In this document: positions 1 through 5,996 of the stretch, one piece after another
Numbering within the stretch: the first letter of the stretch is position 1
Layout: every line of letters starts with the position of its first letter
Assembly (NCBI GenBank): GCA_018664265.1
Contig: JABJOR010000200.1
Coordinates: 1 to 9,219, forward strand
Direction of reading: 5' to 3'
From: Rhodospirillales bacterium
GTDB taxonomy: Bacteria > Pseudomonadota > Alphaproteobacteria > Rhodospirillales > Casp-alpha2
Length of the DNA stretch: 9,219 nucleotides
The notes under the pieces: model-generated
The model's input: only the letters and a program-made list of their open reading frames with translations
Databases searched by the model: none
What the model was told of the DNA's origin: nothing
Position numbers and translations under genes: made by a program

Positions 1-59
1 CTACAGATAAATTAGCCACTGTTCCCCCAGGTGTTACCCCAGAGCCAAAAATGCCCTAG
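1..59 (+). CDS. Possible 3' end of an unidentified gene (partial)
   Basis: A reading frame open from the window edge runs to a TAG stop at 57-59 and gives about 18 C-terminal residues (TDKLATVPPGVTPEPKMP). The Pro-rich tail is plausible for a protein end, but the piece is too short to identify. The complementary strand is also open here, so strand choice is uncertain. The last codons overlap the hairpin that terminates the tRNA gene on the other strand. No function is proposed. Confidence 0.22.
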   Translation, partial: TDKLATVPPGVTPEPKMP

Positions 60-78
60 CTCGAAAGAGCTAAGGCAT
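47..78 (-). terminator. Rho-independent terminator of tRNA-Met
   Basis: On the minus strand a 12-bp stem (51-62 with 67-78, one G-U pair) closes a 4-base loop and is followed by five T residues (47-51). It starts 10 bases after the encoded CCA end of the tRNA, as expected for a single-tRNA transcript. On the plus strand the T-run is weak, so it is mainly a minus-strand terminator. Confidence 0.8.
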
Positions 79-87
79 TGATATAAT

Positions 88-164
88 TGGTAGCGGAGGA
101 GAGACTTGAACTCCCGACACGCGGATTATGATTCCGCTGCTCTAACCAGCTGAGCTACTCCGCC
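88..164 (-). tRNA. tRNA-Met (CAT), elongator type
   Basis: The 77-base minus-strand sequence folds into a full cloverleaf. The acceptor stem is GGCGGAG with CTCCGCT (one G-U pair at 1:72), the D stem is GCTC/GAGC, the anticodon stem is GCGGA/TCCGC, and the T arm carries the loop TTCAAGT. The 3' CCA is encoded (88-90). The seven-base anticodon loop ATCATAA places CAT at positions 34-36. It lacks the initiator hallmarks: the 1:72 pair is G-U rather than a C-A mismatch, and the anticodon stem does not end in three G-C pairs. A CAT anticodon could also mean the lysidine-modified tRNA-Ile2, but the anticodon and T-arm sequence is what I recognise as alphaproteobacterial elongator tRNA-Met. It is transcribed alone, with its own promoter and terminator. 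Confidence 0.95.
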
Positions 165-181
165 ATACTATTTTTGGCGTA

Positions 182-195
182 CCGTATTGATACGG
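182..195. repeat. Perfect inverted repeat in the tRNA 5' leader
   Basis: CCGTAT-TG-ATACGG is a 6-bp perfect inverted repeat lying between the predicted tRNA start site and the mature 5' end at 164. It could be a small hairpin in the precursor removed by RNase P, or an operator. Nothing in the sequence decides between these. Confidence 0.45.
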
Positions 196-202
196 ACCGG
201 GG

Positions 203-232
203 GATATAATGCGCTGGGGCACAGGCTGTCAA
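203..232 (-). promoter_or_regulatory. Sigma-70-type promoter for tRNA-Met
   Basis: Reading the minus strand, a perfect -35 box TTGACA (227-232) is followed after 18 bases by TATATC (203-208), a four-of-six match to TATAAT. Initiation would fall near 196, giving a leader of about 30 bases before the mature tRNA. The perfect -35 suits a strong constitutive tRNA promoter. Confidence 0.6.
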
Positions 233-338
233 GCAAGCGCTTCATGGTTTGCCAAATTTTTTCTAAAATACCTTGAAAAACATAGAATTAGACTAGAATT
301 AATCTAGAAAAGTTGTTTCCAGGAATTGACCTATCTCA

Positions 339-370
339 TTGCATCTTTCTTCAGAAAATATCAATATAAT
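339..370 (+). promoter_or_regulatory. Candidate promoter for the radical SAM gene
   Basis: A perfect TATAAT lies at 365-370. The best -35 candidate is TTGCAT (339-344), but the 20-base spacer is longer than optimal. A better -35-like TTGACC at 326-331 is too far away. If TATAAT is used, transcription starts near 377 and leaves a leader of about 130 bases before the ATG at 508. Confidence 0.35.
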
Positions 371-507
371 GGACATTACAGTGCTATTAACCTGTAAAAC
401 TGTGATGCCCACAGTTATTACCAGCATTTTGCAAACCGGACGAAAGTCCCCTGAAGATTGAATATAGCCGCGTCTTTTATAGTGCGGCAAAACGGAGAAC
501 AGACCCA
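371..507 (+). other. Structured 5' leader of the radical SAM gene
   Basis: Three hairpins follow one another. The first is AACTGTG/CACAGTT with a 5-base loop (398-416). The second is GGAC-GAAA-GTCC, capped by a GNRA tetraloop (438-449). The third is GCCGC/GCGGC, extended by G-U pairs, just before the ribosome site GGAG at 494-497. I cannot match the set to a known riboswitch class. No U-tract follows any hairpin, so control by termination is not evident; an effect on translation or RNA stability is possible. A 30-codon open frame (369-461) overlaps the first two hairpins, but no good ribosome site precedes it. Together with the tRNA promoter region this accounts for the 343-base stretch without a protein gene (165-507). 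Confidence 0.4.
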
Positions 508-1458
508 ATGGCTATCGGAAAGATTACAGAACGTATCGATGCAATTACGGGTATCAGCGATGAGCGCCGCGTTGCGGCCCCACCTTGCCCACGCAGTGTG
601 AAGATAGAATTGACCGCACGCTGTAATTTCAACTGTTCCTTCTGCGCCACCGGCTACAAGCTGCGTGACAAGCGCGATATGGAGTGGGATTTCTATGTGA
701 AGCTCCTCAAAGAGCTCAAGGAAGCCGGTGTTGAGGAAGTCGGCATGTTCTACCTTGGTGAAAGCTTTATCCTGCCGTGGCTGCCGGATGCTATCAAGGC
801 GGCAAAAGACGCAGGAATTGAGTATGTCTTCCTGACCACCAACGGATCACTTTCCACCCCGGAAAAGGTCAAAGACTGCATGGAAGCTGGCCTCGACAGC
901 CTGAAATTCTCGTTGAACTATTCAGATGAAGAGCAATTCAAGTCTATTGCTCTGGTCAAAGGCAGCATGTTCCATGATCTGGTCGCCAACGTCAAAGGTG
1001 CCCATAAAGTTCGTGAAGAAGGCGGCTATGATTGTGGCCTTTATGGCTCCTACATCGCCTATGATGGTGATCAAGGAGAACGCATGAAGGCTATGGTTGA
1101 TGAGTTGGAGCCTTATATGGATGAAGTCTACGATCTTCCGCTCTATTCACAGGCCGATCTGGTCAGTGTGGACGAAAAAGACCGTGGATGGGACATTCGT
1201 GGCGGCAACCCTGGACGCGCCGGTGCTATGCGCTCTCCCATGCCGTGCTGGTCGCTGTTTACCGAAGCCCGTGTTTCCTATGAAGGCCATCTGTCGGCTT
1301 GTTGTTTCGACCATGATGGACGTTTTCGTATGGGCGATTTGAACGAAGTTGGCTTTATGGAAGCCTGGACTTCCGCAGGCTTCCAGGCTCTGCGTCAGGC
1401 TCACCTGAACGGTGATGTCTCTGAAACAGTTTGCAAAGACTGCGTATCCTACGGATAA
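508..1458 (+). CDS. Radical SAM/SPASM domain protein, substrate unknown
   Basis: A 316-residue iron-sulfur enzyme that should cleave S-adenosylmethionine to start a radical reaction in the cytoplasm. The cluster motif is C39-x3-C43-x2-C46 within ELTARCNFNCSFCAT. The glycine-glutamate strand that binds SAM appears as FYLGES (81-86), and TTNGS (110-114) fits the next strand. The C-terminal part has cysteines at 247 (PCW), 265 and 266 (ACCFD), 309 and 312 (CKDC), arranged like a short SPASM or twitch auxiliary-cluster domain. The YEGHLSACC segment before the second group is typical of SPASM proteins. The start at 508 is supported by GGAG ten bases upstream. The next gene begins 90 bases downstream on the same strand. 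SPASM enzymes modify peptides, sugars or small molecules; no precursor peptide gene is visible here. Its place beside an amino-acid deacylase and a basic-amino-acid importer makes an amino-acid-derived substrate possible, which is inference. Confidence 0.88.
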   Translation: MAIGKITERIDAITGISDERRVAAPPCPRSVKIELTARCNFNCSFCATGYKLRDKRDMEWDFYVKLLKELKEAGVEEVGMFYLGESFILPWLPDAIKAAKDAGIEYVFLTTNGSLSTPEKVKDCMEAGLDSLKFSLNYSDEEQFKSIALVKGSMFHDLVANVKGAHKVREEGGYDCGLYGSYIAYDGDQGERMKAMVDELEPYMDEVYDLPLYSQADLVSVDEKDRGWDIRGGNPGRAGAMRSPMPCWSLFTEARVSYEGHLSACCFDHDGRFRMGDLNEVGFMEAWTSAGFQALRQAHLNGDVSETVCKDCVSYG

Positions 1459-1502
1459 AGACTTAAATAAGCAGACTTGACGGGGCACCCTGAGTGATGA
1501 AA

Positions 1503-1534
1503 CTCTGCTGTACGAATTTTTCTGTACAGCAGAG
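1503..1534 (+). promoter_or_regulatory. 11-bp hairpin overlapping the ribosome site of the deacylase gene
   Basis: CTCTGCTGTAC (1503-1513) pairs perfectly with GTACAGCAGAG (1524-1534) across a 10-base loop. No T-run follows, so it is not a normal terminator. The only Shine-Dalgarno-like bases before the ATG at 1549 (GAGG, 1532-1535) lie mostly in the 3' arm, so the folded form would hide them. It may tune translation of the second gene relative to the first, or protect RNA ends. The spacing from GAGG to ATG is long (13 bases), so the site is weak in any case. Confidence 0.5.
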
Positions 1535-1548
1535 GCTCACCCGCAATC

Positions 1549-2700
1549 ATGTCCCGTAAAACTGAAACCATCCCCCTTCCCGCGACCAGCCCTGGTACCA
1601 GCCGTCATTTGACCGTCTGGCGATGGGGCACGCCCGGTGCGCGTCCCAAGGTTTATTTCCAATCTGCTCTGCATGCGGATGAATGGCCTGGAATCATGGC
1701 CTCTCACCACCTGAGTGCTTTACTGGACAAGGCCGAAGCCAGGGGCGAAATTCAGGGCGAGATCATTATGTTGCCCTATGCCAACCCCGTTGGTTTGTCA
1801 CAATCAGTCAATGATCGGGTATTAGGGCGGTTTCGGCTTGCCGACGGTGGCGGAAACTTCAATCGGGATTGGCCTGATTTGAGCCCAGCTGTGTTAGAGG
1901 CCGTCCGGGACAAGCTCGGCAATAATCGTGACGAGAACCTCAACATCATGCGCAAAGCTTTACTGGAAGTGGTTTCAAAGCTTCCCGAAGAAAGTGAAAA
2001 GGATGCTCATCGCAAGGCCCTACTAGGGCTATCAGTGGATTCTGATTATGTGTTCGACTTGCACTGTGATTGGGAAGCGATGCTTCATTTGTACAGCCAC
2101 GCCGAACATGAGGACATTACCATGGAACTTGCCTGCGACATGGGCGTTCCGGTGGTCATGTTGGATACAGGACTGGTTGGCGGCCCGTTTGATGAAACAC
2201 ATGCCAACCCGTGGGTTACGGTGCGTAAGGAACTTGGTCTGAACAAGGATGCACTACCCCCGGCTTGTTTTTCAACCACAGTGGAGCTGCGAGGGCAATG
2301 CGATGTGTCCGATGAATTGGGCAGTCTTGATGCTGCCAACATGTATCGTTTTTTAATCCGCCGCGGCGTTATCTCAGGAGACGCAGATGACTTACCAAAA
2401 GCCTTATGCAAGCCTTCACCGCTCGATGCAATTGATATGTTCACAGCCCCACGTGAAGGCCTTATAGCCTGGAAGAAACAGCTCGGTGATATAATAGAGG
2501 TCGGTGACTTGTTGGCAGAATTGATTGATATAACCGAGCCAGATCTGAGCAAGGCCCGCACCCCTGTTTACGCCCAACAAAGTGGCTTATTATTTGCGGT
2601 TCATACCGACAGGCTTGTTCGCCCTGGTACGATCATGGGGAAAATTTCCGGACATGAACCTCTGGCTCACAGACAGGGCGCTCAACTGCTTAGCAATTAG
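1549..2700 (+). CDS. Succinylglutamate desuccinylase/aspartoacylase (AstE/ASPA) superfamily deacylase, AotO-like
   Basis: A 383-residue zinc-dependent M14-type hydrolase expected to remove an acyl group from an N-acyl amino acid in the cytoplasm. Zinc ligands are visible as H42 and E45 (HADE) and H172 (DLHCDWE). N105-R106 of NFNRDW fit substrate carboxylate binding, and E246 in TTVELRG fits the general base. Residues about 299-366 resemble the biotinyl/lipoyl-like beta barrel that ends many family members. It is longer than true AstE (about 320 residues) and is not in an ast catabolic cluster, so the AstE reaction should not be assumed. An AstE-like gene, aotO, sits in the arginine/ornithine importer operon of Pseudomonas as I recall; here the gene converges on such an importer and their stop codons overlap by four bases (2697-2700). 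The ATG at 1549 has only a weak, hairpin-overlapped ribosome site. Confidence 0.85.
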   Translation: MSRKTETIPLPATSPGTSRHLTVWRWGTPGARPKVYFQSALHADEWPGIMASHHLSALLDKAEARGEIQGEIIMLPYANPVGLSQSVNDRVLGRFRLADGGGNFNRDWPDLSPAVLEAVRDKLGNNRDENLNIMRKALLEVVSKLPEESEKDAHRKALLGLSVDSDYVFDLHCDWEAMLHLYSHAEHEDITMELACDMGVPVVMLDTGLVGGPFDETHANPWVTVRKELGLNKDALPPACFSTTVELRGQCDVSDELGSLDAANMYRFLIRRGVISGDADDLPKALCKPSPLDAIDMFTAPREGLIAWKKQLGDIIEVGDLLAELIDITEPDLSKARTPVYAQQSGLLFAVHTDRLVRPGTIMGKISGHEPLAHRQGAQLLSN

Positions 2701-3494
2701 CGAATAGCAATCAGTACTGGCTCATCGGCTTCATCCAAAGAGGTATCACGTTGGCGTAAGTGACCAAGCCAGCGGTTTTCTGCAAACTTGAAGCCTTTTG
2801 AGATCATGAACACGATACACATGTAGAAAACCATGGCTGTGATAAAGCCTTCATAGGCCAGATAGTATCGACCGTTCAACCATCGCCCAACGCCGAGTAA
2901 GTCCTGCAAGGTCACGGTACTGGCTACAACAGAGCCATGAACCATGAAGATTACTTCATTGGAATAGGCTGGTAATGCGCGACGAAAAGAACTGGGTAAC
3001 ACAATACGTCGCATCCGGGTCCATGGAGACATACCACTGGCCTTTGAGGCTTCAATCTCGCCCCATGGAGTTGATTCAATGGCACCACGCAGGAACTCCG
3101 TCGTGTAGGCTGCCGTATTAAGCGTAAAGGCGATCAGAACACACCACCAAGCGCTGCTTAATACTGGCCCCCATAAAAAGCTCTCACGAACCCATTCAAA
3201 CTGGCCAAGGCCAAAATAGAACAAATACGTTTGCACCAATAAAGGCGTGCCCCGGAAGAAATACGTAAAACACCAGATCGGGCCGTTTAAATATGGTGTC
3301 TTATACGCCCGGGCAATTGCCAACGGAATGCAGAGCAAGCCACCGAGAAATAGCGATAAAAACGTGATCTCGATAGTGATCCATGCGCCCATGAAAAACC
3401 GGTCAATGTTATCGTAGATCAGATAAAAATCCAGCGGCGAGCTGTTTTCACTGACATCACGCAGATATTCAAGGAAGGTACGTTCTTGTTCCAT
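2697..3494 (-). CDS. Basic-amino-acid ABC transporter permease, HisM/AotM-like
   Basis: A 265-residue inner-membrane subunit that pairs with the upstream permease to form the import channel. About five hydrophobic spans are visible. The family segment FRGTPLLVQ (80-88) and the cytoplasmic EAA loop that contacts the ATPase (about 145-168, GEIEAS...G154...IVLP) are intact, followed by RRALPAYSNEV (171-181), which is strongly HisM-like. It is longer than HisM (about 238) because of an N-terminal extension of roughly 25-30 residues and an acidic C-terminal tail. The start ATG lies only four bases after the stop of the Q permease, with GAAGGG about nine bases ahead inside that gene, so translation is probably coupled. 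It ends the transporter operon, and its TAA overlaps the TAG of the convergent deacylase gene with no terminator between them. Confidence 0.92.
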   Translation of the reverse strand: MEQERTFLEYLRDVSENSSPLDFYLIYDNIDRFFMGAWITIEITFLSLFLGGLLCIPLAIARAYKTPYLNGPIWCFTYFFRGTPLLVQTYLFYFGLGQFEWVRESFLWGPVLSSAWWCVLIAFTLNTAAYTTEFLRGAIESTPWGEIEASKASGMSPWTRMRRIVLPSSFRRALPAYSNEVIFMVHGSVVASTVTLQDLLGVGRWLNGRYYLAYEGFITAMVFYMCIVFMISKGFKFAENRWLGHLRQRDTSLDEADEPVLIAIR

Positions 3495-3498
3495 GATG

Positions 3499-4188
3499 TC
3501 AGGCCCTTCTCACACCGGCACTGTATTTTCGATCCATCCAGCGCAAGAAGAAATCTGATGTAGCCGTAATAAGGAGATACACTATCAACACTGCAATCAT
3601 AAAGGTGAATAGCATGCGGACTGATCGTCCGGCAGCAAAGGCATTCCACACCAGATCATGTAACCCAATGACAGAAACAAGAGCCGTAGATTTAATCAAA
3701 ACCAGCCAGTTGTTGGTAAAACTGGGAAGAGCGAACCGGACCATTTGTGGCCATGTGACACGGCGGAAAATCAGTCCGGGGTTCATGCCAGCTGCAGTAG
3801 CAGCTTCAATCTGGCCTTTGGGAATTGCCAAGATGGCACCGCGAAAAGTTTCCGTCATATAGGCCCCAAAAATAAAGCCAAGGGTGAAAACACCGGAAAT
3901 AAACTGATTGATATCGATATAATCCCACAAGCCTGTCCAGTAACCAAAATCATTGATCAACTGCTGGCCACCGTAAAATAACAGCATCATCAGCACCAGA
4001 TCAGGTACACCCCGGACCAGGGTTGTATATAAATTACCAATTTTTTGAAGAATGCGGGACTCAGATAGCTTCATAAAAGCGCCAATCAGCCCGCAGATGA
4101 CTGATAGCAATAAAGACGATAGAGCCAGCCCTATGGTAACGATCGTGCCGTCGATCAGTTGCCCTCTGTACTCAAAAACTACGTCCAT
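3499..4188 (-). CDS. Basic-amino-acid ABC transporter permease, HisQ/AotQ-like
   Basis: A 229-residue inner-membrane permease, the usual length for HisQ (about 228). It shows the characteristic RGVPDLVLM (59-67) and the EAA loop around 128-148 (EAATAAG then VTWPQ), followed by ALPSFTNNW (153-161) and KSTALVSVIG. About five hydrophobic spans are present. It should form a heterodimer with the M permease and engage the HisP-type ATPase. The ribosome site is weak (AGAG, about eight bases before ATG). Translation starts 94 bases after the binding-protein gene, beyond a terminator-like hairpin, so this gene and the next should be made in smaller amount than the binding protein. Confidence 0.93.
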   Translation of the reverse strand: MDVVFEYRGQLIDGTIVTIGLALSSLLLSVICGLIGAFMKLSESRILQKIGNLYTTLVRGVPDLVLMMLLFYGGQQLINDFGYWTGLWDYIDINQFISGVFTLGFIFGAYMTETFRGAILAIPKGQIEAATAAGMNPGLIFRRVTWPQMVRFALPSFTNNWLVLIKSTALVSVIGLHDLVWNAFAAGRSVRMLFTFMIAVLIVYLLITATSDFFLRWMDRKYSAGVRRA

Positions 4189-4230
4189 GAAGTAAACTCT
4201 ATAAAATTAATAAATTAAAATTATTACCAG

Positions 4231-4259
4231 AAAACGGGAGCGACATAGAGCCGCCCCCG
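4231..4259 (-). terminator. Intra-operon attenuating hairpin between binding protein and permeases
   Basis: On the minus strand an 8-bp GC-rich stem (CGGGGGCG with CGCTCCCG, one G-U pair) with a 9-base loop is followed by TTTT (4231-4234). It lies 23 bases after the stop of the binding-protein gene. Such hairpins allow partial read-through and stabilise the upstream message, a common way to make much more binding protein than permease. The short T-run fits partial rather than full termination. Confidence 0.65.
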
Positions 4260-4282
4260 AATTCCAAAATACTCACGACAAA

Positions 4283-5056
4283 TTAGTTACCATAAATGTC
4301 CATGGCAAAGTACATATCATTGAACTTTGCATACGTACCATCGGCACGAATAGCCTGAATGGCATTATTGAATTCAGTCACAATTGAATCGCCCTTGCGA
4401 ACGGCAATTCCAGCACCTTCACCCAGACAAGGGATATCATCCTGATCACCACCAATGAAGGCAAAGCCCTTACCAGCATCTGTATTCAGGAAACCTTCTT
4501 CTGCCTGCAAAGCGTCTGAAGACTGCGCATCAATACGGCCTGAGGCTAGATCAGCAAACACATCTTCCTGAGAAGTGTAGAGAACAACTTCTGAATCAGG
4601 GAAGTTCTTTTCAACAAAGCACTGGTGTGTCGTGCCACGTTGAACACCGATTTTCTTGCCAGCCATACCAGCTTGGGTCACTTCAAAACCTGCACCATCC
4701 TTGGCAACCATACGTGATGGAGTGTTGTAGTATTTAACTGAAAAATCGACTCTTTTCTTGCGATCTTCTGTAATAGACATGGATGCTACGATTGCATCAA
4801 ATTTACGGGAGATCAAAGCCGGGATCATGCCATCCCATTCCTGTTCTACTAATGTGCATTCGCGATTCATTTTTTCACAAAGTGCATATGCGACATCAAT
4901 ATCAAAGCCTTTGAGGGTGCCATCAGCTTCTTTCCATGAAAATGGAGGGTAAGCGCCTTCAACGCCGATGCGCAGTGCATCACCAGCGTTTGCCTGACCA
5001 CCAGCCAGAGCCATGATACCAACAACGGCAGCAAGTGCTAATTTTTTAAAATTCAT
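4283..5056 (-). CDS. Periplasmic basic-amino-acid-binding protein (arginine/ornithine/lysine/histidine type), AotJ/HisJ-like
   Basis: A 257-residue type-3 solute-binding protein that captures substrate in the periplasm. A Sec signal peptide is clear: basic NFKK, a hydrophobic stretch 6-20, and cleavage after QANA (residue 24). IGVEGAYPPF (30-39), the GFDIDVAYALC strand and SMSITEDRKKRVDFS (92-106) are diagnostic. R99 and D181 correspond to the residues that hold the amino-acid carboxyl and amino groups in HisJ/LAO, while E33 replaces the HisJ Asp, as I recall for arginine-type AotJ. C60 and C67 match the single disulfide of HisJ; C146 and C210 are additional. It ends in MDIYGN, like the FDVYG end of HisJ. 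A strong ribosome site (AAAGGGAG, eight bases) precedes ATG. A TATACT at 5113-5118 might be an internal -10, but no good -35 accompanies it. Confidence 0.93.
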   Translation of the reverse strand: MNFKKLALAAVVGIMALAGGQANAGDALRIGVEGAYPPFSWKEADGTLKGFDIDVAYALCEKMNRECTLVEQEWDGMIPALISRKFDAIVASMSITEDRKKRVDFSVKYYNTPSRMVAKDGAGFEVTQAGMAGKKIGVQRGTTHQCFVEKNFPDSEVVLYTSQEDVFADLASGRIDAQSSDALQAEEGFLNTDAGKGFAFIGGDQDDIPCLGEGAGIAVRKGDSIVTEFNNAIQAIRADGTYAKFNDMYFAMDIYGN

Positions 5057-5124
5057 TGTATTTTCTCCCTTTAGTCGTTTTGTGATTAATTTCTTATATT
5101 TAGTAAGGCCTCAGTATAGCCTGA

Positions 5125-5901
5125 TTAATTCTGAGTATTCGACAAGAATTGTATGAATCGCTCAGATTTCGGATTGGTGAACATTTCTTTTGGTGCGCCT
5201 TCTTCCTCAATCATCCCCTGATGGAGGAAAATTGCATGGGAAGATACATCTCGTGCGAAGGACATTTCATGTGTTACAACAATCATTGTACGCCCTTCTT
5301 CAGCAAGGCTGCGAATAACCTTCAGGACTTCACCCACAAGTTCCGGGTCAAGTGCTGATGTTGGCTCGTCAAACAACATCACTTCAGGTTCCATAGCCAA
5401 CGCGCGTGCTATGGCTGCACGTTGCTGTTGCCCGCCGGATATGTGCGCCGGATAATAATCGCGACGGTCATACATGCCGACTTTATGCAAGATAGCTTCT
5501 GCACGTTCGCAAGCTTCTGCTTTAGATTGTTTTAAGACATGAATCGGTGCTTCAATCACATTTTCCATAACCGTCATATGTGACCAAAGGTTAAAGCCCT
5601 GAAAAACCATGGAAAGACGCGAACGAATACGTTCAACCTGTCTCATATCAACAGGTTTTGGATCACCGTAGCGATCTTGCGTCATGCCGATTGTTTCACC
5701 ATGAACCGTTACAGTCCCGGCATTGGGCGTTTCCAGCAAATTAATACAGCGAAGGAACGTGCTCTTGCCTGATCCGGACGATCCGACCATAGAAATAACG
5801 TCACCCTGGTGGGCTGTCACACCAACACCTTTTAATACTTCAACATTGCCGAATTTTTTATGCAGGTCTTCAACGACGAGAGCCGGAACGTTTTCAGACA
5901 T
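5125..5901 (-). CDS. ABC transporter ATP-binding protein for basic amino acids, HisP/AotP-like
   Basis: A 258-residue cytoplasmic ATPase that powers the importer, almost the length of HisP (257). All motifs are intact: Walker [10 protein letters not shown] (40-48), Q-loop Q101, signature ISGGQQQR (154-161), Walker B VMLFDE (174-179), D-loop SALD (182-185) and switch H211. The segment [13 protein letters not shown] is typical of the HisP/AotP branch. I chose the ATG at 5901 because AGGGAG sits four bases ahead of it. A GTG five codons upstream (5916) has no ribosome site and would include the Shine-Dalgarno inside the gene. It is the first transporter gene, 95 bases after pyrC. Its own promoter with an ARG-box-like operator lies just upstream, so it is probably not only a read-through product of pyrC. 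Confidence 0.94.
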   Translation of the reverse strand: MSENVPALVVEDLHKKFGNVEVLKGVGVTAHQGDVISMVGSSGSGKSTFLRCINLLETPNAGTVTVHGETIGMTQDRYGDPKPVDMRQVERIRSRLSMVFQGFNLWSHMTVMENVIEAPIHVLKQSKAEACERAEAILHKVGMYDRRDYYPAHISGGQQQRAAIARALAMEPEVMLFDEPTSALDPELVGEVLKVIRSLAEEGRTMIVVTHEMSFARDVSSHAIFLHQGMIEEEGAPKEMFTNPKSERFIQFLSNTQN

Positions 5902-5920
5902 ATGTCTCCCTAACACAGTT

Positions 5921-5950
5921 TTTATGCATATTTATGCATATTTATATCAA
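5921..5950 (-). promoter_or_regulatory. Predicted promoter of the amino-acid importer operon
   Basis: On the minus strand TTGATA (5945-5950, five of six matches to the -35 consensus) is followed after 18 bases by CATAAA (5921-5926, four of six). Initiation would fall near 5914, leaving a leader of only about 12 bases that holds the AGGGAG ribosome site. The ARG-box-like palindrome lies between and across these boxes, where a bound repressor would block RNA polymerase. Confidence 0.5.
5923..5940. promoter_or_regulatory. Putative ArgR operator (ARG box)
   Basis: TATGCATATTTATGCATA fits the published enterobacterial ArgR consensus TNTGNATWWWWATNCANA at every specified position. It is built from two perfect 10-base tandem copies of TTTATGCATA (5921-5930 and 5931-5940). 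A further half-site, ATTCA (5953-5957), follows on the upstream side, but a full second box is not present. The position over the promoter of an arginine-type importer makes the assignment coherent. The region is AT-rich, so a chance match is conceivable, and canonical ArgR is not universal in alphaproteobacteria. Confidence 0.5.
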
Positions 5951-5996
5951 GTATTCATTTTTTGAAGGCAATCACAAGCACTTGAACCAGATAGCA

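Noticed and set aside
88..164. Initiator tRNA or phage attachment site at the tRNA gene
   Set aside because: Initiator hallmarks are absent. No integrase or duplicated 3' end of the tRNA is visible in the window, so integration here is not supported.
425..456. Cyclic-di-GMP riboswitch suggested by GCAAACC followed by a GAAA hairpin
   Set aside because: The second conserved half (GGACGCAAAGCC-type strand and its hairpin) is missing, so the resemblance is partial and probably chance.
2085..2561. Open frame of 158 residues on the minus strand
   Set aside because: Antisense shadow of the M14-type deacylase gene, which carries intact zinc-site motifs in its own frame.
1549..2700. Naming the deacylase astE
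   Set aside because: No other ast pathway genes are present, the protein is longer than AstE, and the importer context points to the AotO-like branch of unknown reaction.
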